Source: an uncultured Pseudomonadota bacterium (GTDB taxonomy: Bacteria; Pseudomonadota; Gammaproteobacteria; Burkholderiales; SG8-39). From it: a stretch of DNA of 5,318 nt. Positions 1 to 5,318 of this stretch are shown here, one piece after another; within the stretch, counting starts at the first letter, position 1, and each line of letters opens with the position of its first letter. The position numbers were made by a program, and so were the translations under genes. Under the pieces are notes generated by a model. It did no database searches. It saw only the letters and a list, made by a program, of their open reading frames with translations, and had not been told where the DNA came from. The stretch spans positions 1 to 5,318 of the forward strand of contig CAIPGJ010000135.1 in the NCBI GenBank assembly GCA_903864555.1, read 5' to 3'.

Positions 1-1
1 A

Positions 2-811
2 GGTCTGGACCTGTCCTTGAAGGTGGTGTTTGGCGGCCCCGAGATCGCCGCGCGCTACGATGCCGGCGGCCTGAAGATCGGTGAACTGGGTTCGCCACCC
101 GCCACCACCGCCATCGCCAAGGGGGCACGCTTCCATATTGTCGCCAGCAGTGTGCGCAGGCGCGCCCTGCAGTATCTGGTCGTTCATCCCTCCATACGGG
201 ATTGGCAGGACCTGCGCGGCAGGACTGTGGCGGCACTGTCCATCGGCAGTTGCAGCTACTGGTTCATGCGCACCGTGCTGGCCCATCATGGGCTGGACCC
301 TGATCGGGATGTCAACATCGTCGGCCTGGGCGAGCGCTATCCCCGCGTCACGTCACTCTTCGATAGCGGCGAGCTGCATGCCGCGGTGCTGTCGGAGCCG
401 AATATTTCCATGGGTGAGGATGGCGGGCACTTTCGCGTCCTGCAAAGCCTCACCGACCCGGCCTTCTGTCCCGCCATGCAGTGGAGCGTCATCGTCGCCA
501 ACGACGACGTGATTGCGCAGGAACCGGCGCTGGTGCAAGCCGTGCTGCGCGGCTGCGTGAAGAGCTACCGTCATGCAGCGGCCAACCCGCAGGAGCTGGC
601 CGAGTTCGGCGCAGCCTTCTTCGGCATCGCCCGGGGCACCATGGAGAAATCCATCCGTCGCGAGGCTCAGGATCTGCATAGCGAGGGCGAGATCGACATG
701 CCCGGCCTGCAGCAGGCGATCGAGCTGCAGCGGCGCCTGGGTGCCTTCGAGCGACCGCTCGATGCACGAGACATCGTTGATACCCGCTTTCTACCCGGCC
801 CTGCCCACTGA
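2..811 (+). CDS. NMT1/THI5-like (SsuA/TauA/NitT-type) ABC transporter substrate-binding protein, 5' end missing
   Basis: Partial gene. The frame is open at the window edge (visible codons begin Gly-Leu-Asp-Leu-Ser-Leu), so the TTG at position 17 is unlikely to be the real start and the signal peptide, if any, lies upstream. The 269 visible residues look like the periplasmic binding protein 2 fold of the NMT1/THI5 family. Supporting features are an IGELG segment where relatives read 'DIG', DLRGRTV at visible residues 70-76 (compare 'DLKGK'), GLDPDRDV at 97-104, and a SLFDSGELHAAVLSEP stretch at 118-133 matching the usual 'l..G.vDAa.l..p' element. Family members bind sulfonates, taurine, nitrate, pyrimidine precursors or aromatic acids in the periplasm; the ligand here is unknown. 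The gene ends 24 bp before the next binding-protein gene on the same strand, so the two may be cotranscribed. No cognate permease or ATPase is visible; they could lie to the left. Related folds also occur in 4,5-dihydroxyphthalate decarboxylase-like enzymes, so a non-transport role is possible but less likely. Confidence 0.8.
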   Translation, partial: GLDLSLKVVFGGPEIAARYDAGGLKIGELGSPPATTAIAKGARFHIVASSVRRRALQYLVVHPSIRDWQDLRGRTVAALSIGSCSYWFMRTVLAHHGLDPDRDVNIVGLGERYPRVTSLFDSGELHAAVLSEPNISMGEDGGHFRVLQSLTDPAFCPAMQWSVIVANDDVIAQEPALVQAVLRGCVKSYRHAAANPQELAEFGAAFFGIARGTMEKSIRREAQDLHSEGEIDMPGLQQAIELQRRLGAFERPLDARDIVDTRFLPGPAH

Positions 812-820
812 TCCGACAGC

Positions 821-826
821 AAGGAG
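821..826 (+). promoter_or_regulatory. Ribosome binding site of the Bug/TctC gene
   Basis: AAGGAG lies 9 nt before the ATG at 836. It is a near-consensus Shine-Dalgarno sequence and supports that start over the in-frame codons downstream. It sits in the 24-bp gap after the preceding stop, which fits independent ribosome loading within one transcript. Confidence 0.75.
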
Positions 827-835
827 TCCATCCTC

Positions 836-1813
836 ATGAGACCTGTTTCCCAACCCGCCTTCGCAGGCCTGCTGCTGGCCCTGGGCGTGGCCTTTTCTGC
901 GACTGCCGCCGCGCAATCGTGGCCATCAAAACCCCTGCGCATGATCGTGCCCGGCGCCCCAGGCACCAGTCCCGACCTGCTGGCCCGGACCATTGCCCAG
1001 TACCTCACGCCACGCCTCAGCCAGCAGATCGTGGTGGCCAACCAGCCCGGCGCTGGCGGCAACCTGGGGCATGGCACGGCGGCCAAGGCGGCACCCGATG
1101 GCTATACCTTGCTGGTGACCAGTGACCAGTTGTCCATCAACGAAAGCCTGTTCAAGGATCTGCCTTTCCACGCCGTGAACAGCTTCATACCGGTGGTGCA
1201 GGCCATCGTCTCGCCGCAGGTGCTGATCGTTCCGGCGAATTTCCCTGCCCGCGATGTGGCGGAACTGATCGCCTATGCCCGGTCCAATCCGGGCAAGGTG
1301 AATTTCGGCTCGCCACAGTTGGGCACGGTGGGTCATCTCTCGGGCGAACTGCTGAAGGCCGGCCAGAAGATCAACATCGTGCACGTCCCTTTTCAGGGGG
1401 CGACGGCAGCCATCAAGGAAGTGGTGGCGGGCAACATCCAGATGCTGTTTGTGACGCTGCCACCCGCAGTGGGCCAGATCCAGGCGGGCAGCGTACGTGC
1501 ACTGGCGGTCAGTACACCGACGCGCAATGTCAGCTTCCCGAATGTGCCGACCATGAAGGAACTGGGCCATCCCGAATATGACTTCGGCGCCTGGCAGGGC
1601 GTGTTTGCCCCGACCGGGACACCCCAGGACGTGGTGGGGCGCCTGAACACCGACATCAATGCCATCCTGAAGAGCCCTGAAGGCAGCGCCGCCCTGATCA
1701 AGCTGGGCTTCACGCCGGTTGGCGGGACCGTCGATCAGTTCCGGCAGCTCGTGGCCGCCACCATCGACAAGTGGGGCAAGGTGGTGAAGGAGGCGAACGT
1801 CAAGGCGGAGTGA
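836..1813 (+). CDS. Bug/TctC-family tripartite tricarboxylate transporter substrate-binding receptor
   Basis: Complete 325-residue protein, the usual length for Bug (Bordetella uptake gene) receptors. Residues 1-26 form a signal peptide: a short N-terminus with Arg2, a hydrophobic core around 10-22, and an ATAAA end just before Gln27, giving a periplasmic mature protein. After it come the family landmarks in order: WPSKPLRMIVP (29-39), the ligand-loop segment VPGAPGTSPD ending at Asp47, NQPGAGGN (69-76), PDGYTL (87-92), then NFGSPQLGTVGHLSGEL and HVPFQGATAAIKEVVAG. Bug receptors form a Venus-flytrap fold and bind carboxylates, amides or related small molecules, often through water-mediated contacts. 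The TctA and TctB membrane partners are absent: the next genes are convergent. It is therefore an orphan receptor in this view, as most Bug genes are. Possible cotranscription with the upstream binding protein is inferred from the 24-bp spacing. The family call is secure; the ligand is unknown. Confidence 0.93.
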   Translation: MRPVSQPAFAGLLLALGVAFSATAAAQSWPSKPLRMIVPGAPGTSPDLLARTIAQYLTPRLSQQIVVANQPGAGGNLGHGTAAKAAPDGYTLLVTSDQLSINESLFKDLPFHAVNSFIPVVQAIVSPQVLIVPANFPARDVAELIAYARSNPGKVNFGSPQLGTVGHLSGELLKAGQKINIVHVPFQGATAAIKEVVAGNIQMLFVTLPPAVGQIQAGSVRALAVSTPTRNVSFPNVPTMKELGHPEYDFGAWQGVFAPTGTPQDVVGRLNTDINAILKSPEGSAALIKLGFTPVGGTVDQFRQLVAATIDKWGKVVKEANVKAE

Positions 1814-1814
1814 T

Positions 1815-1835
1815 CCGGGCAGCGATCAAGCCCGG
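1815..1835. terminator. Possible bidirectional terminator hairpin between convergent genes
   Basis: CCGGGC (1815-1820) and GCCCGG (1830-1835) form a perfect 6-bp GC stem with a 9-nt loop, starting 2 nt after the stop codon of the Bug/TctC gene. A stem with no wobble pairs reads equally well from both strands, which suits a convergent junction. No U-tract follows on either strand, so intrinsic termination is uncertain. A competing 5-bp pairing, TGATC (1811-1815) with GATCA (1824-1828), is also possible. Confidence 0.45.
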
Positions 1836-1841
1836 CACTCC

Positions 1842-1869
1842 GCAGGCCTACAAGCCCAGGTAGGCCTGC
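1842..1869. repeat. Perfect 10-bp inverted repeat spanning the livF stop codon
   Basis: GCAGGCCTAC (1842-1851) is the exact reverse complement of GTAGGCCTGC (1860-1869), separated by 8 nt. The repeat includes the livF stop codon (1848-1850) and its last residues (AYLGL). In plus-strand transcripts it lies about 30 nt after the Bug/TctC stop and could block or stabilise the 3' end. In minus-strand transcripts it covers the end of livF. There is no U-tract next to it. Together with the hairpin at 1815-1835 it gives the junction two tandem stems. The structure is seen directly; a termination role is inferred. Confidence 0.6.
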
Positions 1870-2567
1870 CTGACGCGCGTATCCCTGCCCAGGTCTTCGG
1901 TGCTGCCGTGCATGGACACCCGGCCAGTCTCGATGACATAGGCGCGGTGCGCCAGGTCGAATGCGGTGAACACGTCCTGCTCCACCACCAGGATGGCCAG
2001 GCCCTGGCGGTTGATATTCAGCAGTGCCTCGCTCAGCTGCTCCACTGCGCGCGGGGCCAGCCCCAGCGACAGTTCGTCGATCATCAGCAGTTGCGGGCGC
2101 GACATGATGCCGCGGCCGATGGCACACATCTGCTGTTCACCACCGGACAGTGTGGTGGCATCCTGGCTTTCCCGCTCCTTCAGGCGCGGGAAGATGGCGT
2201 AGACGGCGTCCAGGTCGCGTGCAATCTCTGCGCGGCTGGCGCGCCGGCTATAGGCGCCGATGAGCAGGTTGTCCCTGACCGACATGCCGCGAAACAGCCT
2301 GCGCCCTTCAGGGACATGCGCAATGCCGGCGCCGATCACGGCATCCGGTTCGGCACCGGTCAGAACGGTGCCGGCGAACTCGACACGTCCCCCGGTAGCC
2401 TTCACCAGTCCGGAAATGCAGCGCAGCAGCGTGCTTTTCCCGGCGCCATTCGAGCCGACGATACAGGTGATCTCGCCGGGCCGGACTTCCAGGTCTATGC
2501 CCCAGAGCACCTGAACATCGCCGTAACCCGCGGTGAGCTGGCTGATCTGCAGCAGCGGTGTGCTCAT
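1848..2567 (-). CDS. livF: HAAT-family ABC transporter ATP-binding protein LivF
   Basis: 239 residues, the normal length for LivF. It is the second nucleotide-binding subunit of a branched-chain-amino-acid-type importer, on the cytoplasmic face with LivG. Visible motifs are Walker A GSNGAGKST (38-46), the LivF-typical HVPEGRRLF at the Q-loop region (84-92), signature LSGGEQQ (140-146), Walker B LLMIDE (160-165) followed by LSLGLAP, and VVEQD (194-198), where Gln197 replaces the usual H-loop His as in other LivF proteins. It ends in AYLGL, like relatives. Leu166 stands where many homologues have Pro (DEPSLGLAP). The ATG at 2567 overlaps the livG stop by 4 nt (ATGA). No strong Shine-Dalgarno precedes it, so translation probably depends on coupling to livG. 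It is the last gene of the operon and ends tail-to-tail with the Bug/TctC gene. The substrate is set by the binding protein, not by this subunit. Confidence 0.95.
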   Translation of the reverse strand: MSTPLLQISQLTAGYGDVQVLWGIDLEVRPGEITCIVGSNGAGKSTLLRCISGLVKATGGRVEFAGTVLTGAEPDAVIGAGIAHVPEGRRLFRGMSVRDNLLIGAYSRRASRAEIARDLDAVYAIFPRLKERESQDATTLSGGEQQMCAIGRGIMSRPQLLMIDELSLGLAPRAVEQLSEALLNINRQGLAILVVEQDVFTAFDLAHRAYVIETGRVSMHGSTEDLGRDTRVRQAYLGL

Positions 2568-3328
2568 GATGCGGCCCCGGCCAGTTGCTTCTGGCGTTCG
2601 GCAAACCGGCTGCCCAGATAGGCTTCGATCACCTTCGGGTCCTTGACCACGTCCTGGGGATCGCCCGAACTGATCAACTCACCATGGTGCAGTACGAGTA
2701 TGCGCTGCGACAGCGACAGCACCACCTTCATCAGGTGCTCGATCAGGATGATGGTGATGCCGCGCGCGGCAATGGCGCGGATGAGGGCCAGGGCCTGGTC
2801 GATCTCGGAGGTGTTGAGGCCGGCGTTCACTTCGTCCAGCATCAGCACCCGGGGTTTCATGGCGAGGCTCTTGGCCAGTTCCAGGCGCTTGCGCGAGGGC
2901 AGGGTGAGCGATGCGGCCGGCCGCCTTGCATCAGCACCCAGGCCGACAAATTCCAGGTGGGCCATGGCTTCGGCCTCCGCCTGGGCACGACTGCTGGCGG
3001 CACCGGCGAACAGCGAGCCGGCCGTGACGTTCTCCAGCACGGTCATGGCCGGGAAGGGCTGCACGATCTGGAAGGTGCGGGCGATGCCGCGTCGGGCCGC
3101 CTGGAAAGGGCGCTGACGGGTGACGTCCTCGCCGCGGAAAAAAACGCTGCCGGAAGACGCGGGGAACACGCCGGTGATCAGGTTGACCAGCGTGGTCTTG
3201 CCCGCGCCGTTGGGGCCGATCAGGCCGACGATCTCCCCTTCTGCCAGCGTGAAGTTGACATTGCGTACGGCCTGTATGCCGCCGAAGTTGCGGGACAGGT
3301 TCTCCACCGAGAGGAGGATGTCGCTCAT
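2564..3328 (-). CDS. livG: HAAT-family ABC transporter ATP-binding protein LivG, with divergent signature motif
   Basis: 254 residues, the normal LivG length. It is the partner ATPase of LivF. Motifs in order: Walker A GPNGAGKTT (38-46), Q-loop TFQ (85-87) in the LivG-typical ARTFQIVQPFPAMTVLENV segment, Walker B VLMLDE (161-166), D-loop-like VNAGLN, and IEH with the switch His at 198. The C-terminus carries the VIEAYLG element typical of branched-chain amino acid ATPases. The signature position reads LTLPSRKRLELAKS (141-154) instead of LSGGQ or the LivG-like LSYGQQRRLEIA. The distance to Walker B equals that in LivF, so this is a substitution, not a frameshift. Similar LT-x-x-RKRLE forms are, as far as I recall, found in a subset of proteobacterial LivG proteins. 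The ATG at 3328 overlaps the livM stop (ATGA), with GAAAGG (complement of 3336-3341) 7 nt upstream. A T7 run lies in codons 62-64 (complement of 3138-3144). Confidence 0.95.
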   Translation of the reverse strand: MSDILLSVENLSRNFGGIQAVRNVNFTLAEGEIVGLIGPNGAGKTTLVNLITGVFPASSGSVFFRGEDVTRQRPFQAARRGIARTFQIVQPFPAMTVLENVTAGSLFAGAASSRAQAEAEAMAHLEFVGLGADARRPAASLTLPSRKRLELAKSLAMKPRVLMLDEVNAGLNTSEIDQALALIRAIAARGITIILIEHLMKVVLSLSQRILVLHHGELISSGDPQDVVKDPKVIEAYLGSRFAERQKQLAGAAS

Positions 3329-4248
3329 GCCGCGGCCTTTCGCGACAGCAGTCGCAGCAGGCCGCCTGGCAGGAAGAAGATCAGCAACACGATGACCAGT
3401 CCCAGTATGGCCTGGTGGTAATCGAGGAACTTCGCCCAGATGGTCTCCTCCATCAGGACGAAGGCCGCCGAGCCCAGTACCGGTCCGAATACCGTGCCCG
3501 GGCCGCCCAGCAGCACCATCACCGGTACCTTCAACGTGAGCAGGATGGAGAATGAATCCCCCGGCGAGATGTAGGCCACCCAGGATGCATAGGCGGCTCC
3601 CACGGCGCCGCAGAACACCGCCGACAGCACGAAAGCGTAGATCTTGTAGCGCGTCACGTCGATGCCCACCATGTCTGCGGCATCCTCGTTCTGCTGGATG
3701 CAGCGCAGGCCGAAACCGAGGCGACCGCGGTCCACCAGCACCGTGGCAATGAAGGCCGCGACCATGAGGGTGAGCATGGTGTAGAGGAAAACGCGGCCGA
3801 TGTATTCCGGGCCACCGGGCAGGAATTTGACATTGAGGCCTTCACCGCCGCCGGTCATGCCCGACCAGGAGGAGGCCACCAGCGACAGCACTTCGACGAT
3901 GGCGATGGAGCCGATCGCGAAATAGTGTCCTTTCATGCGCAGGATGACCAATCCGAGCAATGCGGCAAATGTGGCGGTCACGATCGCGCCTGCCAGCCAT
4001 GCGGCAGGCAGCATCCATCCGGCGTTCTGGGCAATGGCGCCGGTGTAGGCGCCCAGGCCGACAAAAGCGGCCGTGGCGAAGGAGGGATAGCCGGTATAGC
4101 CGCCGATGAAATTCCAGGACAGGGCCAGCGTGCCGTACATGGCGAGGAAGGTGGCGATCTTGACGGCGTAATTGCTGGCCATCCATGGCATGGCGGCCAG
4201 CACCAGCACCCACAGCAGGAAAAGTATGAGGCCTGTGCGTTGCTTCAT
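3325..4248 (-). CDS. livM: HAAT-family ABC transporter permease LivM
   Basis: 307 residues from the ATG at 4248. This start is chosen because it has CAAGGGA 5 nt upstream (complement of 4254-4260), begins MKQRTG followed by a hydrophobic helix, and overlaps the livH stop by 4 nt like the other junctions. A longer frame opens at 4347, but its extra 33 residues are Arg/Gly/Pro-rich antisense-like sequence inside livH. LivM is one of two inner-membrane permeases that form the channel. Landmarks: GGYTGYPSFATAAFVGLGAYT (49-69), RMKGHYFA (104-111), TGGGEGL (132-138), the cytoplasmic ATPase-contact segment GFGLRCIQQNEDAADMVGI (178-196) continuing through TRYKIYAFVLSA, and MVLLGGPGTVFGP (244-256). 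Several hydrophobic stretches fit a multi-pass protein. It ends with a basic LLSRKAAA tail. The livG start overlaps its stop. Confidence 0.95.
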   Translation of the reverse strand: MKQRTGLILFLLWVLVLAAMPWMASNYAVKIATFLAMYGTLALSWNFIGGYTGYPSFATAAFVGLGAYTGAIAQNAGWMLPAAWLAGAIVTATFAALLGLVILRMKGHYFAIGSIAIVEVLSLVASSWSGMTGGGEGLNVKFLPGGPEYIGRVFLYTMLTLMVAAFIATVLVDRGRLGFGLRCIQQNEDAADMVGIDVTRYKIYAFVLSAVFCGAVGAAYASWVAYISPGDSFSILLTLKVPVMVLLGGPGTVFGPVLGSAAFVLMEETIWAKFLDYHQAILGLVIVLLIFFLPGGLLRLLSRKAAA

Positions 4249-5111
4249 TCGTATCCCTTGCGCCCCATCAGCCCTGTTGGTCGCACCACCAGCAGGACCA
4301 GCATGAGCAGGAAGCCGGCGAGGATGGCGTTGACCGGGCCGAACCACTGTCCGGCAAAGCTCTCGACGAGGCCCAGTGCCAGGCCGCCCACCAGGGCGCC
4401 AGGCACGGTGCCGAGGCCGCCGATGACGCAGATGACGAAGGCCTTGCCCAGAAACAGGCCGGTGACGCTGGTGGTGATCGGAAACACGCTGGACAGCAGT
4501 GCCCCGCAGGCCCCCGCCATGAGTGCGCCGAGGCCGAAGGTCACGGCATAAACCTTGTTCACCCTGACCCCCATCAGTGCCGCGGCATCACGGTCCATGC
4601 GCACGGCCACGATGGCGCGTCCTATGCGCGAGCTGCGCAGCACGGCAAACAGCATGGCGGTCATGGCCAGCGCGAGTAGCATGGCCCAGACGCGGTCCAT
4701 GGGCAGGGTGACTCCGGCAATCTCGAGCCGGCCCAGATCCAGGGTCACGCGGCGCGGCGTGGCGGTGAAGGCGAGGTTCATGAAGTTGTAGAGGATCATG
4801 TCCAGGCCGAAGGTCAGCGTCAGCGTGGTCAGCACCGGCCTGGCGATGACGCGGTTGATGAGGCCGTACTGGATGAGGTAGCCCAGCAGGTAAAGCAGGG
4901 CAGCCACGCCGAAAATCGAGATGTAGGGCGGCACCTGGAAGTGTGTCCAGGCGAAGTAGGCAAGATAGCCACCAAGGATGATGAAGGTGCCATGCAGCAT
5001 GTTGATCACGTTGAGCACCCCCCACACCAGGGAGAAGCCCACCGCGATACAGGCGTACAGGGCCCCCAGCATCAAGCCGTTGGCAAGTGTCTGCGCGTAC
5101 AGGGCGTACAT
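4245..5111 (-). CDS. livH: HAAT-family ABC transporter permease LivH
   Basis: 288 residues, the usual LivH length. First permease of the importer, in the inner membrane. The N-terminus MYALYAQTLANGLMLGALYACIAVG aligns with the typical LivH opening, and VLNVINMLHG (32-41) is the family hallmark (compare 'LNLINFAHG'). Further landmarks are IARPVLTTLTLTFGLDMIL (89-107), the cytoplasmic ATPase-contact segment around GRAIVAVRMDRDAAALMGV (164-182) followed by NKVYAVTFGLGALMAGACG, and IGGLGTVPGALVGGLALGLVES (230-251). It ends RPTGLMGRKGYE, a common LivH ending. About eight hydrophobic segments are visible. The ATG at 5111 is supported by homology, but the upstream sequence is pyrimidine-rich and holds no Shine-Dalgarno. 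It lies 81 bp after the binding-protein gene and overlaps livM by 4 nt. Transport substrate unknown. Confidence 0.95.
   Translation of the reverse strand: MYALYAQTLANGLMLGALYACIAVGFSLVWGVLNVINMLHGTFIILGGYLAYFAWTHFQVPPYISIFGVAALLYLLGYLIQYGLINRVIARPVLTTLTLTFGLDMILYNFMNLAFTATPRRVTLDLGRLEIAGVTLPMDRVWAMLLALAMTAMLFAVLRSSRIGRAIVAVRMDRDAAALMGVRVNKVYAVTFGLGALMAGACGALLSSVFPITTSVTGLFLGKAFVICVIGGLGTVPGALVGGLALGLVESFAGQWFGPVNAILAGFLLMLVLLVVRPTGLMGRKGYE
4254..4260 (-). promoter_or_regulatory. Ribosome binding site deciding the livM start
   Basis: On the minus strand this reads CAAGGGA, ending 5 nt before the ATG at 4248. It lies inside the last codons of livH and favours 4248 over the longer frame opening at 4347. 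Confidence 0.65.
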
Positions 5112-5114
5112 GAT

Positions 5115-5133
5115 TGGAGCAGGAATGGAGCAG
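5115..5133 (-). repeat. 8-bp direct repeat in the livH leader
   Basis: TGGAGCAG occurs at 5115-5122 and 5126-5133 on the plus strand (CTGCTCCA twice in the transcript). The copies start 11 bp apart, one helical turn, immediately before the livH ATG where a ribosome binding site would be expected. They are directly visible. Any function, such as protein binding or RNA structure, is speculative, and a repeat this short can arise by chance. Confidence 0.4.
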
Positions 5134-5153
5134 TAATAAGGTGCGCTTGCAGC

Positions 5154-5175
5154 GACGCAGCATGGAGGCTGCGCC
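5154..5175 (-). promoter_or_regulatory. Intergenic hairpin between the binding-protein gene and livH
   Basis: In the minus-strand transcript GGCGCAGC (5175-5168) pairs with GCTGCGTC (5161-5154) over 8 bp including one G-U pair, with a 6-nt loop. On the plus strand the G-U becomes an A-C mismatch, so the structure fits minus-strand RNA better. No U-run follows directly. It could act as a partial terminator or as an mRNA-stabilising stem that keeps the binding protein more abundant than the membrane parts, a common arrangement in ABC operons. That role is inferred. Confidence 0.4.
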
Positions 5176-5192
5176 GCCGGATGCGGTGACGC

Positions 5193-5318
5193 CTACTTGA
5201 CCGGCTGCAGCGTGCCCTGCTTGACGCGGTCCGGGTACAGCACGGCGATGCGACTGCGTTGCACCTGGATGATGGGCAGCTCCGACCCGGCATTCATGCC
5301 ATTGGCGGAGAACTTGAT
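5193..5318 (-). CDS. Periplasmic binding protein of the HAAT transporter (LivK-like), C-terminal 41 residues only
   Basis: An open minus-strand frame enters from the right edge and stops at TAG (5195-5193). The 41 residues include FSANGMNAGSELPIIQVQ and RIAVLYPDRVKQGTLQPVK. The pattern Asn-Gly, a short polar stretch, then P-x-x-Q-V-Q, a basic/polar turn and a V-x-Y-P element ending near Pro-Val is typical of the extreme C-terminus of LivK/AmiC-like (type I periplasmic binding) proteins, which often end '...QvqdGk.vvVyPpe...'. Its place immediately upstream of livH on the same strand is the classic position for the cognate receptor. It would capture the ligand in the periplasm and hand it to LivH-LivM. 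Most of the protein, including the signal peptide and ligand pocket, is outside the window, so specificity cannot be judged. Confidence 0.78.
   Translation of the reverse strand: MKFSANGMNAGSELPIIQVQRSRIAVLYPDRVKQGTLQPVK

Noticed and set aside
17..19. TTG as the start of the first gene
   Set aside because: The frame is open to the window edge, the visible protein begins inside the N-terminal lobe, and no signal peptide follows the TTG. The gene is better described as truncated by the window.
822..834. Small hairpin AGGA-gtcca-TCCT that could hide the Bug/TctC ribosome site
   Set aside because: Only 4 bp; such pairings are common by chance and too weak to claim regulation.
926..1570. Minus-strand open frame (214 codons) opposite the Bug/TctC gene
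   Set aside because: Antisense shadow rich in Arg, His and Gln; the opposite strand encodes an unambiguous full-length receptor.
2053..2085. Leu in place of Pro after LivF Walker B (DELSLGLAP)
   Set aside because: Other LivF proteins carry non-Pro residues here as far as I recall, and the catalytic Glu and D-loop are intact, so it is recorded in the gene entry only.
1908..2621. Plus-strand open frame (237 codons) opposite livF
   Set aside because: Shadow of livF: low-complexity composition typical of antisense translation and no family resemblance.
2585..3421. Long plus-strand open frame (278 codons) opposite livG
   Set aside because: It is antisense to a clear ATPase gene, is rich in Gly/His/Gln/Arg without recognisable motifs, and has no convincing ribosome site. 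Long antisense frames are expected in GC-rich coding DNA.
4249..4347. N-terminal extension of LivM by 33 residues
   Set aside because: It would overlap livH by 103 nt, encodes Arg/Pro/Gly-rich sequence before the first membrane helix, and a good ribosome site plus ATGA overlap support the start at 4248.
3925..4551. Plus-strand open frame (208 codons) across the livM/livH junction
   Set aside because: It crosses two real genes on the other strand and has no domain or start signal.

Overview
The window is GC-rich, densely coding DNA, most likely from a betaproteobacterium of the Burkholderiales (for example Alcaligenaceae or Comamonadaceae). This rests on the high GC, an orphan Bug/TctC-type binding protein of the kind greatly expanded in Bordetella relatives, and a compact branched-chain-amino-acid-type (HAAT) ABC operon. 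The organism is inferred, not proven. All recognisable genes are solute-uptake genes; no RNA gene, insertion sequence, CRISPR array or phage gene was seen.

Left part, plus strand (1-1813): the 3' portion of an NMT1/THI5-type (SsuA/NitT/TauT-like) periplasmic binding protein gene, open at the left window edge. It is followed 24 bp later by a complete Bug/TctC-family binding protein gene with a signal peptide and a good ribosome binding site. Neither gene has its membrane partners inside the window.

Middle (1814-1847 and the end of livF): a short convergent junction with two back-to-back inverted repeats. One is a perfect 10-bp stem that spans the livF stop codon. They are plausible bidirectional terminators, although neither has a U-tract.

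Right part, minus strand (5318 down to 1848): a HAAT ABC importer operon in the order binding protein (only the last 41 residues are in the window), livH, livM, livG, livF. The two permeases and two ATPases are joined by three identical 4-nt ATGA stop/start overlaps, so they are probably translationally coupled. The binding protein is separated from livH by 81 bp that contain a hairpin. In the inferred assembly the secreted binding protein delivers ligand to the LivH-LivM channel and LivG-LivF power import. The ligand cannot be read from the sequence; systems of this family carry branched-chain amino acids, other amino acids, amides/urea or aromatic acids.

I do not see a new kind of biological system here. 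The points most worth a second look are: LivG has lost the LSGGQ signature while LivF has Gln in place of the switch His, and both changes map to the same composite ATP site; the double inverted repeat at the convergent junction; the unusual leader before livH; and three unrelated classes of solute-binding protein packed within 5.3 kb.
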